Both the position numbers and the translations under genes were made by a program. 64,000 nucleotides of DNA from Sisyra terminalis (Eukaryota; Arthropoda; Insecta; Neuroptera; Sisyridae): contig OY292275.1 in NCBI GenBank assembly GCA_958496175.1, positions 46,081,701 through 46,145,700 of the forward strand, in the 5' to 3' direction. The notes under the pieces were generated by a model. It worked only from the letters and a program-made list of their open reading frames with translations. It did no database searches and had not been told where the DNA came from. Positions 48,573-59,232 of the stretch are shown piece after piece. The first letter of the stretch is position 1. Each line of letters starts with the position of its first letter.

Positions 48573-49783
48573 ATTAATCATAAATAGCAATATTTTAATA
48601 CGAAAAATGTAAAAATTCAAAAGTCTGTCTTTCTAAAAGATAATCGCTTTTTTTTAAAATGGAAGTAATGCACATAATAATATATGATATTTTTCACAGT
48701 TTCATTCAATTTGTTTCATAAAAATTGTTATATTTATCCCCACATTCCAAAAAAAAGAGTTTAACGCATGCTTTTATGGTCGCATTTTTTGATCATTCTT
48801 TTTTTAATATTCAATTGCGATTTTACTAATTTCTTTTAGACGAAATTATTTATATTAATGTTAAATGAATGAAAAGTATATTTCCATGTTTTTTTGATTG
48901 AAATTTGAAAATAGGATATGAATCAAAATTATTTCTTAAGAAATTATAATTTTTTTTACAAAATAAGTTGATTTTTATTCATTTTTCTGTTTTGTTTGTA
49001 TAAAGTATTCTTTCTGTTGTTTTGAGGAATGTATCCATATATGTATATATTTAAAGCCTTTATTTCTTTTGTCATATTTTTTTTCTTTCGGGGACGGTTA
49101 CGAACAATTTATATAACTTTATATTAGATTCTAATAAAAATAATACTTAAATTTGAGTAGTTATTTTTATTTTTTTAAACCTTAAGTTTGAATCCCTTAG
49201 TTTTTAGTCTTAACAAAATTTTTGAGTCCATGAATGCAAGAAAAAAGTACCCTAAATCGTATGTGGTGATTTTTCAATATTCTAACATATTTTCAATGGC
49301 AACCATGTGTTGTCCACTGAGTTGGGGTCACTGGAATGTAGTGATTAGATTGAACTTGGTCACAAAACCGTCAAAAACATATTGAATGCCATCGGGTCTT
49401 GACTTTCCCAAATATTTTTATTGCCCAGTGTATAAAATTTGAATTGACCCAAATATCCACATGTTAACCATCACAATTTCAATCCTTCTTCTACGCCGAC
49501 TTAATAAGAAGAGAATACTTTTTATAGAGAGGGTACGACTCGACAAATAGAGAGGAAGTAACAATTCAATTTTAACATTAGGCTTATGGAACAAATTCAC
49601 TTCTAGTGTACAGCTCAGTGGTTTGTGGTTGTCATTATAACTCAGTGTTGCCTTCAAAGTTGTACCATAGAACCAACGTGCTTCATAAGCCCTACAGAAT
49701 ACTCGAACAGCTCTCAACATTCGATCGAAACTTAAGAAGAAAAACATTGTTGAGGATTAAAATTACGCTAAATTTTGTGATCC
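48573..49783. other. AT-rich intergenic spacer
   Basis: Between the candidate zipper 3' end and the foldback element. Short open frames on both strands around 49.2-49.8 kb have no recognised domain and overlap each other. I see no gene. Confidence 0.6.
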
Positions 49784-52062
49784 ATATTTAGCTCAATTTC
49801 AACGAAAAAAAACATCCCTTACATCTTTTTTATGCACTTGAAAATCGTCCTTTTTGAAACTTTGAAATAATATTGCGGGTGTCCTTTTGCACACAGGACT
49901 ATTTTTTTTTCACTTTCCAACTCACTTATGCACATTGTTTTATAATCCATTGAAAAAGGTAGTCCTTATAAGGAAAAGTCACCCCTCGAAAACGACCAAT
50001 TTTAAGTGAAATTTGATGCATGCAATTTCACCTCCTTAACTTTCCGTTTTAATTTCCCAAGGATCTAGTCAATAAATGAAAATGATTTTTATTGATAACG
50101 ATTAAGGATGATTCGATCTATAATATTTAGCTCAATTTAAACGAAAAAAAACATCCCTTACATCCTTTTTATGCACTTGAAAATTGTCCATTTTGAAACT
50201 TTGAATCGATATTGGGGGTATGCTTTTGTACTCAGGTCAAAAAAAAATTCATTTTACAAATAACGTAACGGTCTTATTTATAAAATCGTTGAAGAAAAGT
50301 GTCCTTATCAGGAAATGCAATCCTTATAATAATCCGTTTTTTTATTAAATGTTGAAGTTATGCAACCATTTATTCAGATATGAAATTTGGCTGCGGCTTA
50401 AGTTCACTAGTGTACAACTTATAAATTGATTTCTACGATTTGAAATTTCTGAAAAGTTAAAAAAAAAAGTTTTTTGCCTAATGTTTATGTAAATGTATCA
50501 ATTGTTACAATCTTATAGAAACATTAATTTAATAAAAAGTTTTTGATTTTTCATGTATTTTGATTATTTATCACTATAATCACTTTAACACTTTACATTC
50601 ACTGATTTATGGAAACATAATTTGCACCACTAACTGTTATAATAAATACATTCGTAGTCTTCTCAGTAGATACCAATTGTGGAAATTATATTCTTGATCA
50701 ATTTGAAGATTTAAGATTCTGGAACGAACCGCATTCATTCCTCAAACATCCATTTGAAAATGATGAACAATGAACAAATCCATTGAAAAATTCTCGGTTG
50801 TCTTCGGTAAGATTTCTCTGAAAAGAAAATTTCAATTAGAACAATATTTACAAATTGCAATAACTCTGACACTTACTAATCATTTATCTCCCGAAAGAAT
50901 GAAACTTTCTTCAACCCAAACAAAATGGCCCAAATCCTCAATTTCCAGGAAAGTTGAATCTGTAAAAATACATTGATTTAAATTAAAAAACAAATCCTAT
51001 CAATTTATAAGTTGTACACTAGTGAACTTAAGCCGCAGCCAAATTTCATATATGAATAAATGGTTGCATAGCTTCAACATTTAATAAAAAAACGGATTAT
51101 TATAAGGATTGCATTCCTGATAAGGACACTTTTCTTCAACGATTTTATAAATAAGACCGTTACGGTATTTGTAAAATGAATTTTTTTTTGACCTGAGTAC
51201 AAAAGGATACCCGCAATATCGATTCAAAGTTTCAAAATGGACAATTTTCAAGTGCATAAAAAGGATGTAAGGGATGTTTTTTTTCGTTAAAATTGAGCTA
51301 AATATTGTAGACTGAGTCATCCTTATCCGTTATGCATAAAAATAATTTGAATTTATTGTCCTGATCCTTGGGAAATTAAAACGGGAGGAAAATGATGTAA
51401 AAATGTGCACTTAATTTGCCCTGAAATTCACTATTTTCGAGGGGTGATTTTTCATTATATGGTACGGTTTTCGTATTGGATTATAGAACAATGAGAGGTG
51501 TAATAAGATAAAAATTTGTCCTGTGTGCATAAGAACACCCGCAATATCGTTTCAAAAACTGCTAGTTTCAACTGCACAAAAAGGATGTAAGGGATGTTTT
51601 TTTCGTTGAAATTGAGCGTCATATTTAAGATTGAATTCCTTCAAGTAATTGTATAAATAGAATTTGCACGTATTGGCTACATCCTTGGGAAATTAAAACG
51701 GGAAGTAAAAAATGTAATAATGAATGCTCTAAATTTGCCCTGAAGTTAATCATTTTTGAGGAGTGACTTTTCATTATTAGATACGGTTTTCGCAACGAAT
51801 TTTGAAACAATGCCCTTACGTGAGCAGTAATGTAAAAAAAAGTTTTTTTTGGACACCCGCTATATCGTTTCAAAGTTTAAAAAGGACAATTTTCAAGTGC
51901 ACAAATAAGGATATAAGGAATTGTTTTTTTCGTTAAATTTGGGTTTAATACTTTAGATTAATTCATCCTCAAGGTTTGCACTTAAAAAGAATTGGCAGTT
52001 ATTGGCTAAACCCTTGGGAAATCAAAACGGGTAGTTAAGGATGTAAAAATGCATGCACCAAA
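49784..52062. mobile_element. foldback-like element with internally repeated arms
   Basis: The left arm 49784-50433 and right arm 51000-51620 are inverted copies, and the right arm carries a further unit to about 52062. Each arm is a tandem array of roughly 320-340-bp units: the word AAGGATGTAAGGGATG starts near 51261, 51581 and (variant) 51907, and its reverse complement lies near 49813 and 50152. The unit includes TTCAAGTGCATAAAAAGGA and TTGGGAAATTAAAACGGG. A unique centre of about 566 bp (50434-50999) has only a 68-codon frame with no known domain. The structure is like FB/Galileo foldback elements. Confidence 0.8.
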
Positions 52063-52109
52063 TTATAAACTTAAACAGTTTACAGTTTAAATCTTATAAT
52101 CTGATAGAT

Positions 52110-52115
52110 TTTATT
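52110..52115 (-). promoter_or_regulatory. fry: candidate furry poly(A) signal
   Basis: AATAAA read on the - strand, about 270 bases after the furry stop codon. It lies just beyond the right edge of the foldback element, so the furry 3' UTR may end next to or run into that element. Confidence 0.35.
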
Positions 52116-52385
52116 AGAGATACAAAAAAATCACTACATTAATACTATACATATTATTATTTTTTGCGCAATACTAGCTAAAGAAAAAAAAAGAATCACT
52201 CTAGACTTTTAATTCTATTTATAAAACTAAATACGGATTGTATGATTCACAATTTTAAAATTGACTATTATCACAATAAAAAAAATCATATTTATCCAAA
52301 ATTTACTTATATCAGTTAGTTCATATTTAAAACATTTAACTACACGTAAGACAATAAAAGATATATTTTCTTCTTAAGATCTCAG

Positions 52386-52579
52386 TCATTCACTAGTGTT
52401 GCGTAAGTGGTGGCCATTCGATTCAACTGCACTATTTATAGAAATACTTGTAGATTGAGTTTCTTGCTGATCTCTTTCTCTCAAAGATGATTCCATTTGC
52501 GTAACAGCAGCCGAAACATGATATAAACGTCCAAACATTTCAGCCAAATCTGTTTCTCCTCCACAGATAATGTATGCAT
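52386..52579 (-). CDS. fry: furry last coding exon and stop
   Basis: Residues 1538-1601 and a TGA stop: AYIICGGETDLAEMFGRLYH, VSAAVTQMESSLRERDQQET, then a Ser/Asn tail ending HHLRNTSE. Acceptor ATTTTAG, phase 1 entry. The GETDLAEMFGRLYHVSAAVT block is close to the usual furry C-terminal helix. All 16 visible exons total 4,806 bases, an exact multiple of three. Confidence 0.92.
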
Positions 52580-52636
52580 CTAAAATTTAATAATTTCACT
52601 AAACTTTCTAAGGATATATTATAAAATATATTTTAC

Positions 52637-53015
52637 TTGGGCGATTGATGATCAAATTTTTGCAGTATATATTCAATAACGTGATGATATCATCATCTAT
52701 AGAAATAACTTGTTCGTTGCTCCAACAATTGCGATTAGATTGAATTAATGTTAAGGCTGAATTCCATCGTTCAGACATTAAAAATTCACGTAAAGTAGCT
52801 TCGACTTCATCAGTACAAGCTGGCGATGTGGTCGTTATGACAGTACAAGTTGACGATGACATACTACCACTACTATTAGTACTGGCACCAGAATTTCTAA
52901 TTGGAGTAGGCGAAGAAGTCGGAGTTGGAGTTCCGCATTCACTTTCTGTAATCTCCATTTGTGCTTTTCTAAGAGCTTTTCGTAACAAGCTAATATCCGC
53001 ACTCAAATCTTGTAA
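52637..53015 (-). CDS. fry: furry penultimate coding exon
   Basis: Residues 1412-1537 plus one base. It starts LQDLSADISLLRKALRKAQM, a coiled-coil-like helix typical of the furry C-terminus. A low-complexity Thr/Pro/Ser tract follows (CGTPTPTSSPTP, GSMSSSTCTVITTTSP), then EVEATLREFLMSERWNSALT and VISIDDDIITLLNIYCKNLI. Acceptor ATTCTTAG; donor A/GTAAAA, phase 1. Confidence 0.92.
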
Positions 53016-53168
53016 CTAAGAATTAAGAAAATAACTACTTTAACAAAGTTTTACCATTACTGATTTCAATACCGGACAAAACGGACAAAATGGATACACA
53101 AAATCGAACTTAAATGACCTAAACCTGACATGTTCTGTTTTGAAAGACAACCGATTCATTTAACATAC

Positions 53169-53357
53169 CGAAGAATTATGAGCGGCTACCCCCAAAGCCG
53201 CCGCCATTTTATTCGAAGTTTCCACCAAAAGTAGCAACTGGAAATGGAGTTTGTACATTGCTCGGCCTAAATCTAGCAAAAGTTCATCGTGACCCGGTTC
53301 AGGCTGGGAATCACCTAAAATTTGAAGTTTTCGAGCCGCTTTTACAGCATCAGCACA
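53169..53357 (-). CDS. fry: furry exon, C-terminal helices
   Basis: Residues 1349-1411: CADAVKAARKLQILGDSQPE, PGHDELLLDLGRAMYKLHFQ, LLLLVETSNKMAAALGVAAH and NSS. An amphipathic helix with a Leu run (YKLHFQLLLLVE) suggests protein-protein packing. Acceptor TTTTAG; donor TCG/GTATGT; phase 0 at both ends. Confidence 0.93.
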
Positions 53358-53417
53358 CTAAAACGAATGGAAAAAGTGTCTTTTATTTCAAAAGGCGATT
53401 TCATATTGATTAAATAC

Positions 53418-53681
53418 CTCGGCCGCATGATCTTTTCGATCGAAAAACGTTTCTAGATGTTCATGTACTTCCAAAATTCCAAATCGCAGACTATCGGTGA
53501 GGCGAGGATTTGAAATTACCTCCGGATCAAACCAAACTAATGGCGGCTCTAGAGATGTAGATAACATATCGGTCGCTGCCGTCAGTCGGGGACCCAACTG
53601 AGATGCCAATCCACTTGGAGAACAAATGTTCAAATACATGCAAGACTCTCGAGTCATCAAAATTGTTTTGTTCTGAACGTC
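53418..53681 (-). CDS. fry: furry exon, C-terminal helical region
   Basis: Residues 1261-1348: DVQNKTILMTRESCMYLNIC, SPSGLASQLGPRLTAATDML, STSLEPPLVWFDPEVISNPR, LTDSLRFGILEVHEHLETFF and DRKDHAAE. The acceptor ATTGAAG and donor GAG/GTATTT keep phase 0. It continues the C-terminal scaffold conserved in furry orthologues. Confidence 0.94.
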
Positions 53682-53736
53682 CTTCAATAAAAGATTAAAA
53701 AGCTTTAGTGTTATACGATATACTATTATCTGTTTC

Positions 53737-53924
53737 CAAGGGCAGACTAAGGCCAAGGAAACCTTGGACCTGTGCCTAGGACCCATAATTTTTGAAGTCC
53801 GTAAACTAGGGTTTTTTAATTTTTATTTTTATTTAACAGAAAAATGTGATATTTATAATGACTGAAAAACAGGCCCGGAATTACAATGTTACCTAAAGCC
53901 TTCTTTAGCCTTAGTCCACCACTG
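53737..53924. mobile_element. hAT-type MITE in furry intron
   Basis: The left CAAGGGCAGACTAAGGC is inverted relative to the right GCCTTAGTCCACCACTG. Flanks TCTGTTTC (53729-53736) and TTTGTTTC (53925-53932) agree at 7 of 8 bases. 188 bp, and only 55 bp upstream of a furry acceptor in genomic distance. Confidence 0.75.
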
Positions 53925-54445
53925 TTTGTTTCATTTATTTTATTTATGCTGGAATTACGTTATTTTTAATGAATCAATTCTGGGTTGTAAAAGCGTGAAA
54001 ACAATTCCTTTTTATTGTTTTGACCGATAATTGGGGCCGGAAATTAAATGTTTAACATAAAGAGCAGTACTAAAAGAGGTAGAGCAATAAAGTTAGCCAA
54101 AAACGGGGCACTGAAAGGAAACATAAGTCGGTATCATAGAACTTTTGCATCTATTTGGCTTAAGATATCAACTTATGGCTTTCTTGCTACTCAATATCAA
54201 GTTTTTGGTTAATTTTGTGGTTCTACTCTTGTAATATCTCCATGATGTGTACTCAATTCTTAGTTTGTTGGTCGTAAAAATAAATAAGAATCATTTCTTA
54301 CGCTTTTTCAATAAAGAATGTCCTTCGAAATAAACGGGCAATACGGGACTGAATAATGTCATGGTCAAGTTCTCAGCATACTATGCTATGAGGATCTTAT
54401 TTCCACCATTTGCAATATTATGATGATAAGTTTGAGTATTGCAAG

Positions 54446-55322
54446 TAGAGATGCCACGAATATTCGGCCACTATTCGGCCGAATATTGCTTACTATTCGA
54501 CAGAATACCAAATCATCAAAAAAAAGCATATTTTACTCAAAAATGTATAGGGTGTATAGGTATAAGGAATCGGAAAACAATGCCGTTTTCTTAACATAAA
54601 TTTAGAACACAAAATTTTTACACAAGCTTCAATTTCGAAGCATATAATACTGAATTTGTATTCCTTTGGGAATTTATTTAACCATTTCAGTATAGAGCTT
54701 AGAATAATAAATATTTTTAATCTTTTGTGAGTTAACTAATCACGCTAATCAAAAAATGTCTTTAGGTACGACTTTGAAATTACTTATAAACCGATAAATG
54801 GCAATTGAATATCGATAGGTTTAGTAATGACATTACTTTCCGATCCTGTTAATATTTATTTTAATCATAAATTTCAACACTTATTACAAAATAAAAATCA
54901 ATCTGTGATACGTTGTGATGGGTAAAAATTAGAAATGAAACTAATATTCGAAAATTATTCGGTGCTCGACTTCATTCACACCGAACAGTAAATTAGGAAA
55001 AAATGTATAATATTACTCAGAAAGGCTTTGATTTCACCAATAGCTTTTAGATTATAAATTTATTTTACCATAGCATATTAATACTCAAAATCTATCAGTG
55101 GTAAGTTATGATGAATGAAAACAAGTTTTTCAGCGTTTGTTGATAGCAAACGATTTTGCTTTCCTTCATAAATTATAAAGCTAAATTATAAATTATAAAG
55201 TAGGTTTAAACTTTAAACCTCACTCGCTAACGGTAATAAGTGTTGCCGAATATTCGGCGCTTCGGTCAAGAGACTCGCCGAATATTCGTTTTTCGATCAA
55301 ATCACTATTCGTGGCATCTCTA
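54446..55322. mobile_element. hAT-type element with ATTCGG subterminal repeats
   Basis: Ends TAGAGATGCCACGAATATTC and ACTATTCGTGGCATCTCTA are inverted. Flanks ATTGCAAG (54438-54445) and ATTGCATG (55323-55330) agree at 7 of 8 bases. CCGAATATTCGG words cluster at both ends, as hAT transposases often require. 877 bp, no transposase. It contains the mariner-like MITE at 54563-54851. Confidence 0.85.
54563..54851. mobile_element. mariner-like MITE nested in hAT element
   Basis: TAAGGAATCGGAAAACAATG at the left and CATTACTTTCCGATCCTGTTA at the right are imperfect inverted repeats. The interior AATTTGTATTCCTTTGGGAA, TTTAGGTACGACTTTGAAAT and related words match the right part of the element at 30425-31298. 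It is thus a shorter copy of that family. Confidence 0.65.
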
Positions 55323-55653
55323 ATTGCATGCATTCGGTAAATAATTTACACTAACCAGATAAACAACTAATTTAATGTTTATTTACACCGAACATACCCC
55401 TTAAACCTTAATATTAAGCCATTAATTTTCTAAATGCGACTATAGACTTTAAGTGGATCGAAACATTATTTTTGTGAAGAGGAAAATTTTACAAACTTAT
55501 GTTGAATGTTTTAAAGAGTAATATTTCATAACAGAGGGTATCTTTGTACAAAAATCAAGAAATTAGAAAAGTTTACGTAACTGCATGAACATTTAGTATA
55601 CATTCTGTGCATTTTGTACAAAGAAACATTTTCAACTTATAAATATAACTTAC

Positions 55654-55846
55654 TCGAACAAGTCGATATAATTGATGAAATAGCTCCAATGTATTGGCAG
55701 GAGTTCGAGCCAACAAAGCTTGCAATTGTTGCCTCCAAGCTTCTTCTGTATCATCGCGAACAATTGGCCGAAAACCCATCAAAGCCGATAAATTTGGAGA
55801 TGCATTACACGGAGTTACATCTCCTAAATCTCCTCCACTTGATCCG
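55654..55846 (-). CDS. fry: furry exon, helical block
   Basis: Residues 1196-1260: GSSGGDLGDVTPCNASPNLS, ALMGFRPIVRDDTEEAWRQQ, LQALLARTPANTLELFHQLY and RLVR. The EEAWRQQLQALL helix is a family signature. Acceptor TTTTCAG; donor CGA/GTAAGT. Enters in phase 2 and ends in phase 0. The downstream intron (53682-55653) carries a nested pair of transposons. Confidence 0.94.
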
Positions 55847-55902
55847 CTGAAAATAATAACAAAATTAACAATTTCCTCAAAATTATTTGAACAAAACCTT
55901 AC

Positions 55903-56084
55903 GAAGTATCAGATCTAGTGCTGGAATCATGACGAGTTCTATGTTCTCGCAAACTTAGTGACGAAGGAGGAAAAGCTCCGCTTTGTCCAGCTGAACTGTT
56001 TGCGAAATCTGGAGCACCAGTTACTTCGTCCAAAGGACTCTCCGACTCGACTTCATCGTCAGATGATTCTTCTGCATTTCCTCG
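55903..56084 (-). CDS. fry: furry exon, acidic Ser-rich linker
   Basis: Residues 1136-1195 plus two bases: RGNAEESSDDEVESESPLDE, VTGAPDFANSSAGQSGAFPP, SSLSLREHRTRHDSSTRSDT and S. Strongly acidic, then Ser-rich and basic, and probably disordered. Acceptor TTTTTAG; donor TC/GTAAGG, phase 2. Confidence 0.92.
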
Positions 56085-56147
56085 CTAAAAATAAGTGTAA
56101 TTAAATCAAATAAATAGAAAAAAAAATAAACAAAGAAAAGTTTGTAC

Positions 56148-56279
56148 TCGTCGCTTGCTCAATATTGGTGTTTTTTCGCTAATACTTTCTTCTAAAAGTC
56201 GAAGACTTGGTTGGTCTTGGTCACCTTCACTCAACGGACGGCGTCGAACACCCCAATTAAAGTTATCAGTACTTTCACC
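56148..56279 (-). CDS. fry: furry exon
   Basis: Residues 1092-1135: [20 protein letters not shown], then [20 protein letters not shown] and SKRR. The [15 protein letters not shown] core continues the conserved motif of the previous exon. It is basic and Ser-containing, resembling kinase target sites (inference). Acceptor ATTTAG; donor CGA/GTACAA; phase 0. Confidence 0.92.
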
Positions 56280-56335
56280 CTAAATAAATAAAAAATGGTT
56301 TAAATATGGTTCCTGTTTAAAGATTGAAATTTTAC

Positions 56336-56518
56336 CTCAACACTTTCACTTTCATATTCGAGAAAATCAAAGTCTTTAAAAACACCAAATTGTTCAGTTC
56401 CGGCATCATCGCGCCGAGAACCTCCACTGAGATCATTGTTGGTGCCTGAAACCTCCTCAGTGCTTGAAGCCATCGAAGATTGTCTCTCCATTAAATCGGA
56501 ACTTTGACTAAATATCAC
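56336..56518 (-). CDS. fry: furry exon, Ser/acidic linker
   Basis: Residues 1031-1091: [60 protein letters not shown] and E. The [13 protein letters not shown] block is a conserved short motif of furry proteins set between disordered Ser-rich flanks. Acceptor TATTTAG; donor GAG/GTAAAA; phase 0. Confidence 0.93.
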
Positions 56519-57134
56519 CTAAATAAACCAAAAAGAAATTACCAACATGTTGTAAAATGGCATAAATTAGTTGAAAAGTTGATTTAAAAATTTGATTTGA
56601 AACAAAACCAATTCAAATGCGATAGCATGCAACGTTTTTGAGCAATTGTAAATTATCAAAATGCTTTCTCTAATACAAAAAAATTGTACCTATAATATCC
56701 AATTTTGATTTGAAATGAAAAAAAAACCAAACGAATCTTTCATGATGGTCTTGTAAATTTGCTTATTCAAAAGGCCAAATTTCAATGAAGAAATTCACAA
56801 ATACCATCAAAAAAGTACAGTGCTTACGTGTGTTTTTGTTGAAATATTTTGGATGTCGGTTTAAAAATGTCTTTGCATGAAAAATAAGTTTGTGTTTTTA
56901 ATGCTAATATGAAGAATTTTATAAAAATTATTTATTTATTTTTTTTGGGGGTTTGAAGTTAAATTTTTATTTCTTGTATTATTCAAATAATCAAGCAAAA
57001 TAAATGAGCCAAAAAAAAATTGTTGAAGTTATTTTTATTTTGCGTTATTAACGACACATAGCGACTAATAGGTTTTAAATATATAATACAGCTTATAAAA
57101 ACCAATCAGCAGAATATACCCTTCTTCTTTACTG

Positions 57135-57485
57135 TTTATGCAATATATAAAATATATTGTGGTTCAATTTATATAATATAATTTAATATAATGATATATA
57201 AAAATCATACCATAAACATAAATTTAAACAGAAGTTCAAAGAAAAATATTTGTGACGTATTGCCCAAATACGAATTTCGATTACCGAGCAATCTTCCTCA
57301 GTAGTCATCAAGTAGTTTGGATCGCTCCATAACTACTTTATGATGATTCACAATACGTCACAAATATTTTTGTTTGAACTTCTGTTCAAATTTATGTTTA
57401 TAGTATGATTTATTATATTTTAATATTAAATATTACTACGTTGGACCAGAATATATTTTATATATTGTATACACAGTATAACAGT
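57135..57485. repeat. 350-bp palindrome (foldback MITE) in furry intron
   Basis: Arm 57140-57262 is the reverse complement, with scattered mismatches, of 57351-57480. Core: AATCATACCATAAACATAAA / TTTATGTTTATAGTATGATT and TTTGTGACGTATTG / CAATACGTCACAAA. The centre also pairs (GTAGTCATCAAGTAGTTT with AACTACTTTATGATGATT), so the entire element can fold. It lies in the intron between furry exons at 56518 and 58137. Confidence 0.8.
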
Positions 57486-58136
57486 TCAAAGTCAGCGAAA
57501 AAATCTTATTTGATTAATACCCTTCTTCATTTTCGAAGAATATTTATAAATTTTAAGCATTAAAGGAAGAAAATCATAGCAATAGAAAAAAATAAAATAA
57601 TTTATTTATTTCACAATTGTCTTCCCAAATCAAAGATATTTTTAACCATTTCCGTAAATGTGTGTAGTGTTGTGTGATCCATACTTACAAAAATATCTTT
57701 TAATCAAAGATACTTGTTAAAATTTTCCAAACCCATCAAATATGTTACCTTTGAATATAGTGTGCTTATAAAGTCATCCTTTGGTCAGACAGTAATAGAA
57801 CGTTTAAAAATAAAACATACATGAGATAAATATTATCTAAATCTATATAAAAAATTCATGAAAAATGAATAACTCATGCAACTTATTTTCGTAATTTAAA
57901 ACAGTAACAACTATGAATTATCACATAAGTATTCTTAAAATTCGCTTCAAAAATCCACAACTTAAAAAATCGATTTAAAAATACTTTTGTATAAAAAATT
58001 TGTAACATAATGATGACACAAAAATGATTGAAATGTCTTTGTTAAAAAGTGCATTTTTTCAAAAATGAGCAAAAAATTTTAGATTTAAACTTCGTGCAAT
58101 TAATAAGAATTTTTTTGATTTTGAGCTTTCACTTAC

Positions 58137-58211
58137 AGATGGACTTTTTGGTAAACCGACTCGTTGTCCACAGGTTGTTAATAAATTAACAAGGCATTCT
58201 CGGACTCGACT
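58137..58211 (-). CDS. fry: furry small exon
   Basis: A 25-codon exon: [20 protein letters not shown] then PKSPS. Acceptor ATTACAG; donor TCT/GTAAGT; phase 0 at both ends. The [16 protein letters not shown] pattern, completed by the next exon, is a family signature. A 52-bp intron separates it from the previous exon, while the next intron is 1.6 kb and carries a palindrome. Confidence 0.92.
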
Positions 58212-58263
58212 CTGTAATTGAAAGAAATTAATAAACATTTAAGTCATATTCTTTTTAATTTAC

Positions 58264-58929
58264 TTGACACATCCAGGGTCGTTTCCATCCGGCAACAGTG
58301 GCTGCGTCGGCTGGCGACAATGAAACCGATCTCCTAGGCGACGCTAAATTCCCTGGAGTTAATCCTTTTTCTTCAGTCTTCAACAAAAATCGTCTCCCAA
58401 TAACAGGCGTCTGTGACAAATCGAACGTAAACTCCATAGTGCGACCGGGAAGTTCCTTTTTCGTAAATATCTCGGTTTCGGTGAACGATGGATGTGGTGC
58501 CGAAGTCATCAAACACGATTCCCAACTTGGAGGATGAATCGAAATCGGCGGAGCCACCAAACTGGATGAGCGGGTAACTACCAATTTCAAAATTTTTAAT
58601 GCCTCCTTCCAGTGTGCTCCTTCCAAATATTTGGCAATCACTCGAAGCAAATCTGCATTAATTGGCTGAGCCGCCGCTGACGCCAAATCCACATAGTGCA
58701 ACATACAATGAATGATACTCAAAATCGGAAGTTGAATGATATTAGGACCTTTTTCTAAAACCTCAACAAGAAACGCAAGCATACTGAAACTCAAATGTGA
58801 ATATGTGTCATACAAATATTTCACAACGCATTTGGTCCATTGAAAGCTTTCCTTACTAAAATTCCTTCGACTATACAAAGTCATAACAGTACCAAGATTT
58901 TCAAGTTTCTTACTTTTCTCAGCACTGGC
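58264..58929 (-). CDS. fry: furry exon, conserved C-terminal region
   Basis: Residues 784-1005: [20 protein letters not shown], then [60 protein letters not shown] and, near the end, [20 protein letters not shown] and PWMCQ. This joins the helical scaffold to a loop segment after which a beta-like [14 protein letters not shown] motif is conserved in furry. Acceptor ATTTCAG; donor CAA/GTAAAT; phase 0. Confidence 0.95.
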
Positions 58930-58992
58930 CTGAAATTTTGAAAAAAAAAGATCATTATTTCAAATACTATAAGTCTTTTTCATTGAAACAAC

Positions 58993-59190
58993 CTGCGCAA
59001 TATTTTCAGCACTTCTGATACATAATTCGTTGGCATCTTCATAGTTTAACAGCATGTATGGCAAAAGGGCAATCACGTTCATTGGAAATGCGATACTTTG
59101 CGATGGATCGACAACAACCAAATCCAATAACGGGGTAAATTGAGACAGCAGAGTAACGACCGGTTCGTAAATATTTGGATGAGTACAACC
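58993..59190 (-). CDS. fry: furry exon, conserved helical block
   Basis: Residues 718-783: [60 protein letters not shown] and AENIAQ. It directly continues the helix ending LLLK in the previous exon (family pattern LLLKG-CTHP). Acceptor TATTGTAG; donor CAG/GTTGTT; phase 0 at both ends, 66 codons. Very strong family resemblance. Confidence 0.96.
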
Positions 59191-59232
59191 CTACAATAAA
59201 AAAAAAGTAAACTGGTTACATTTATTTCCATA

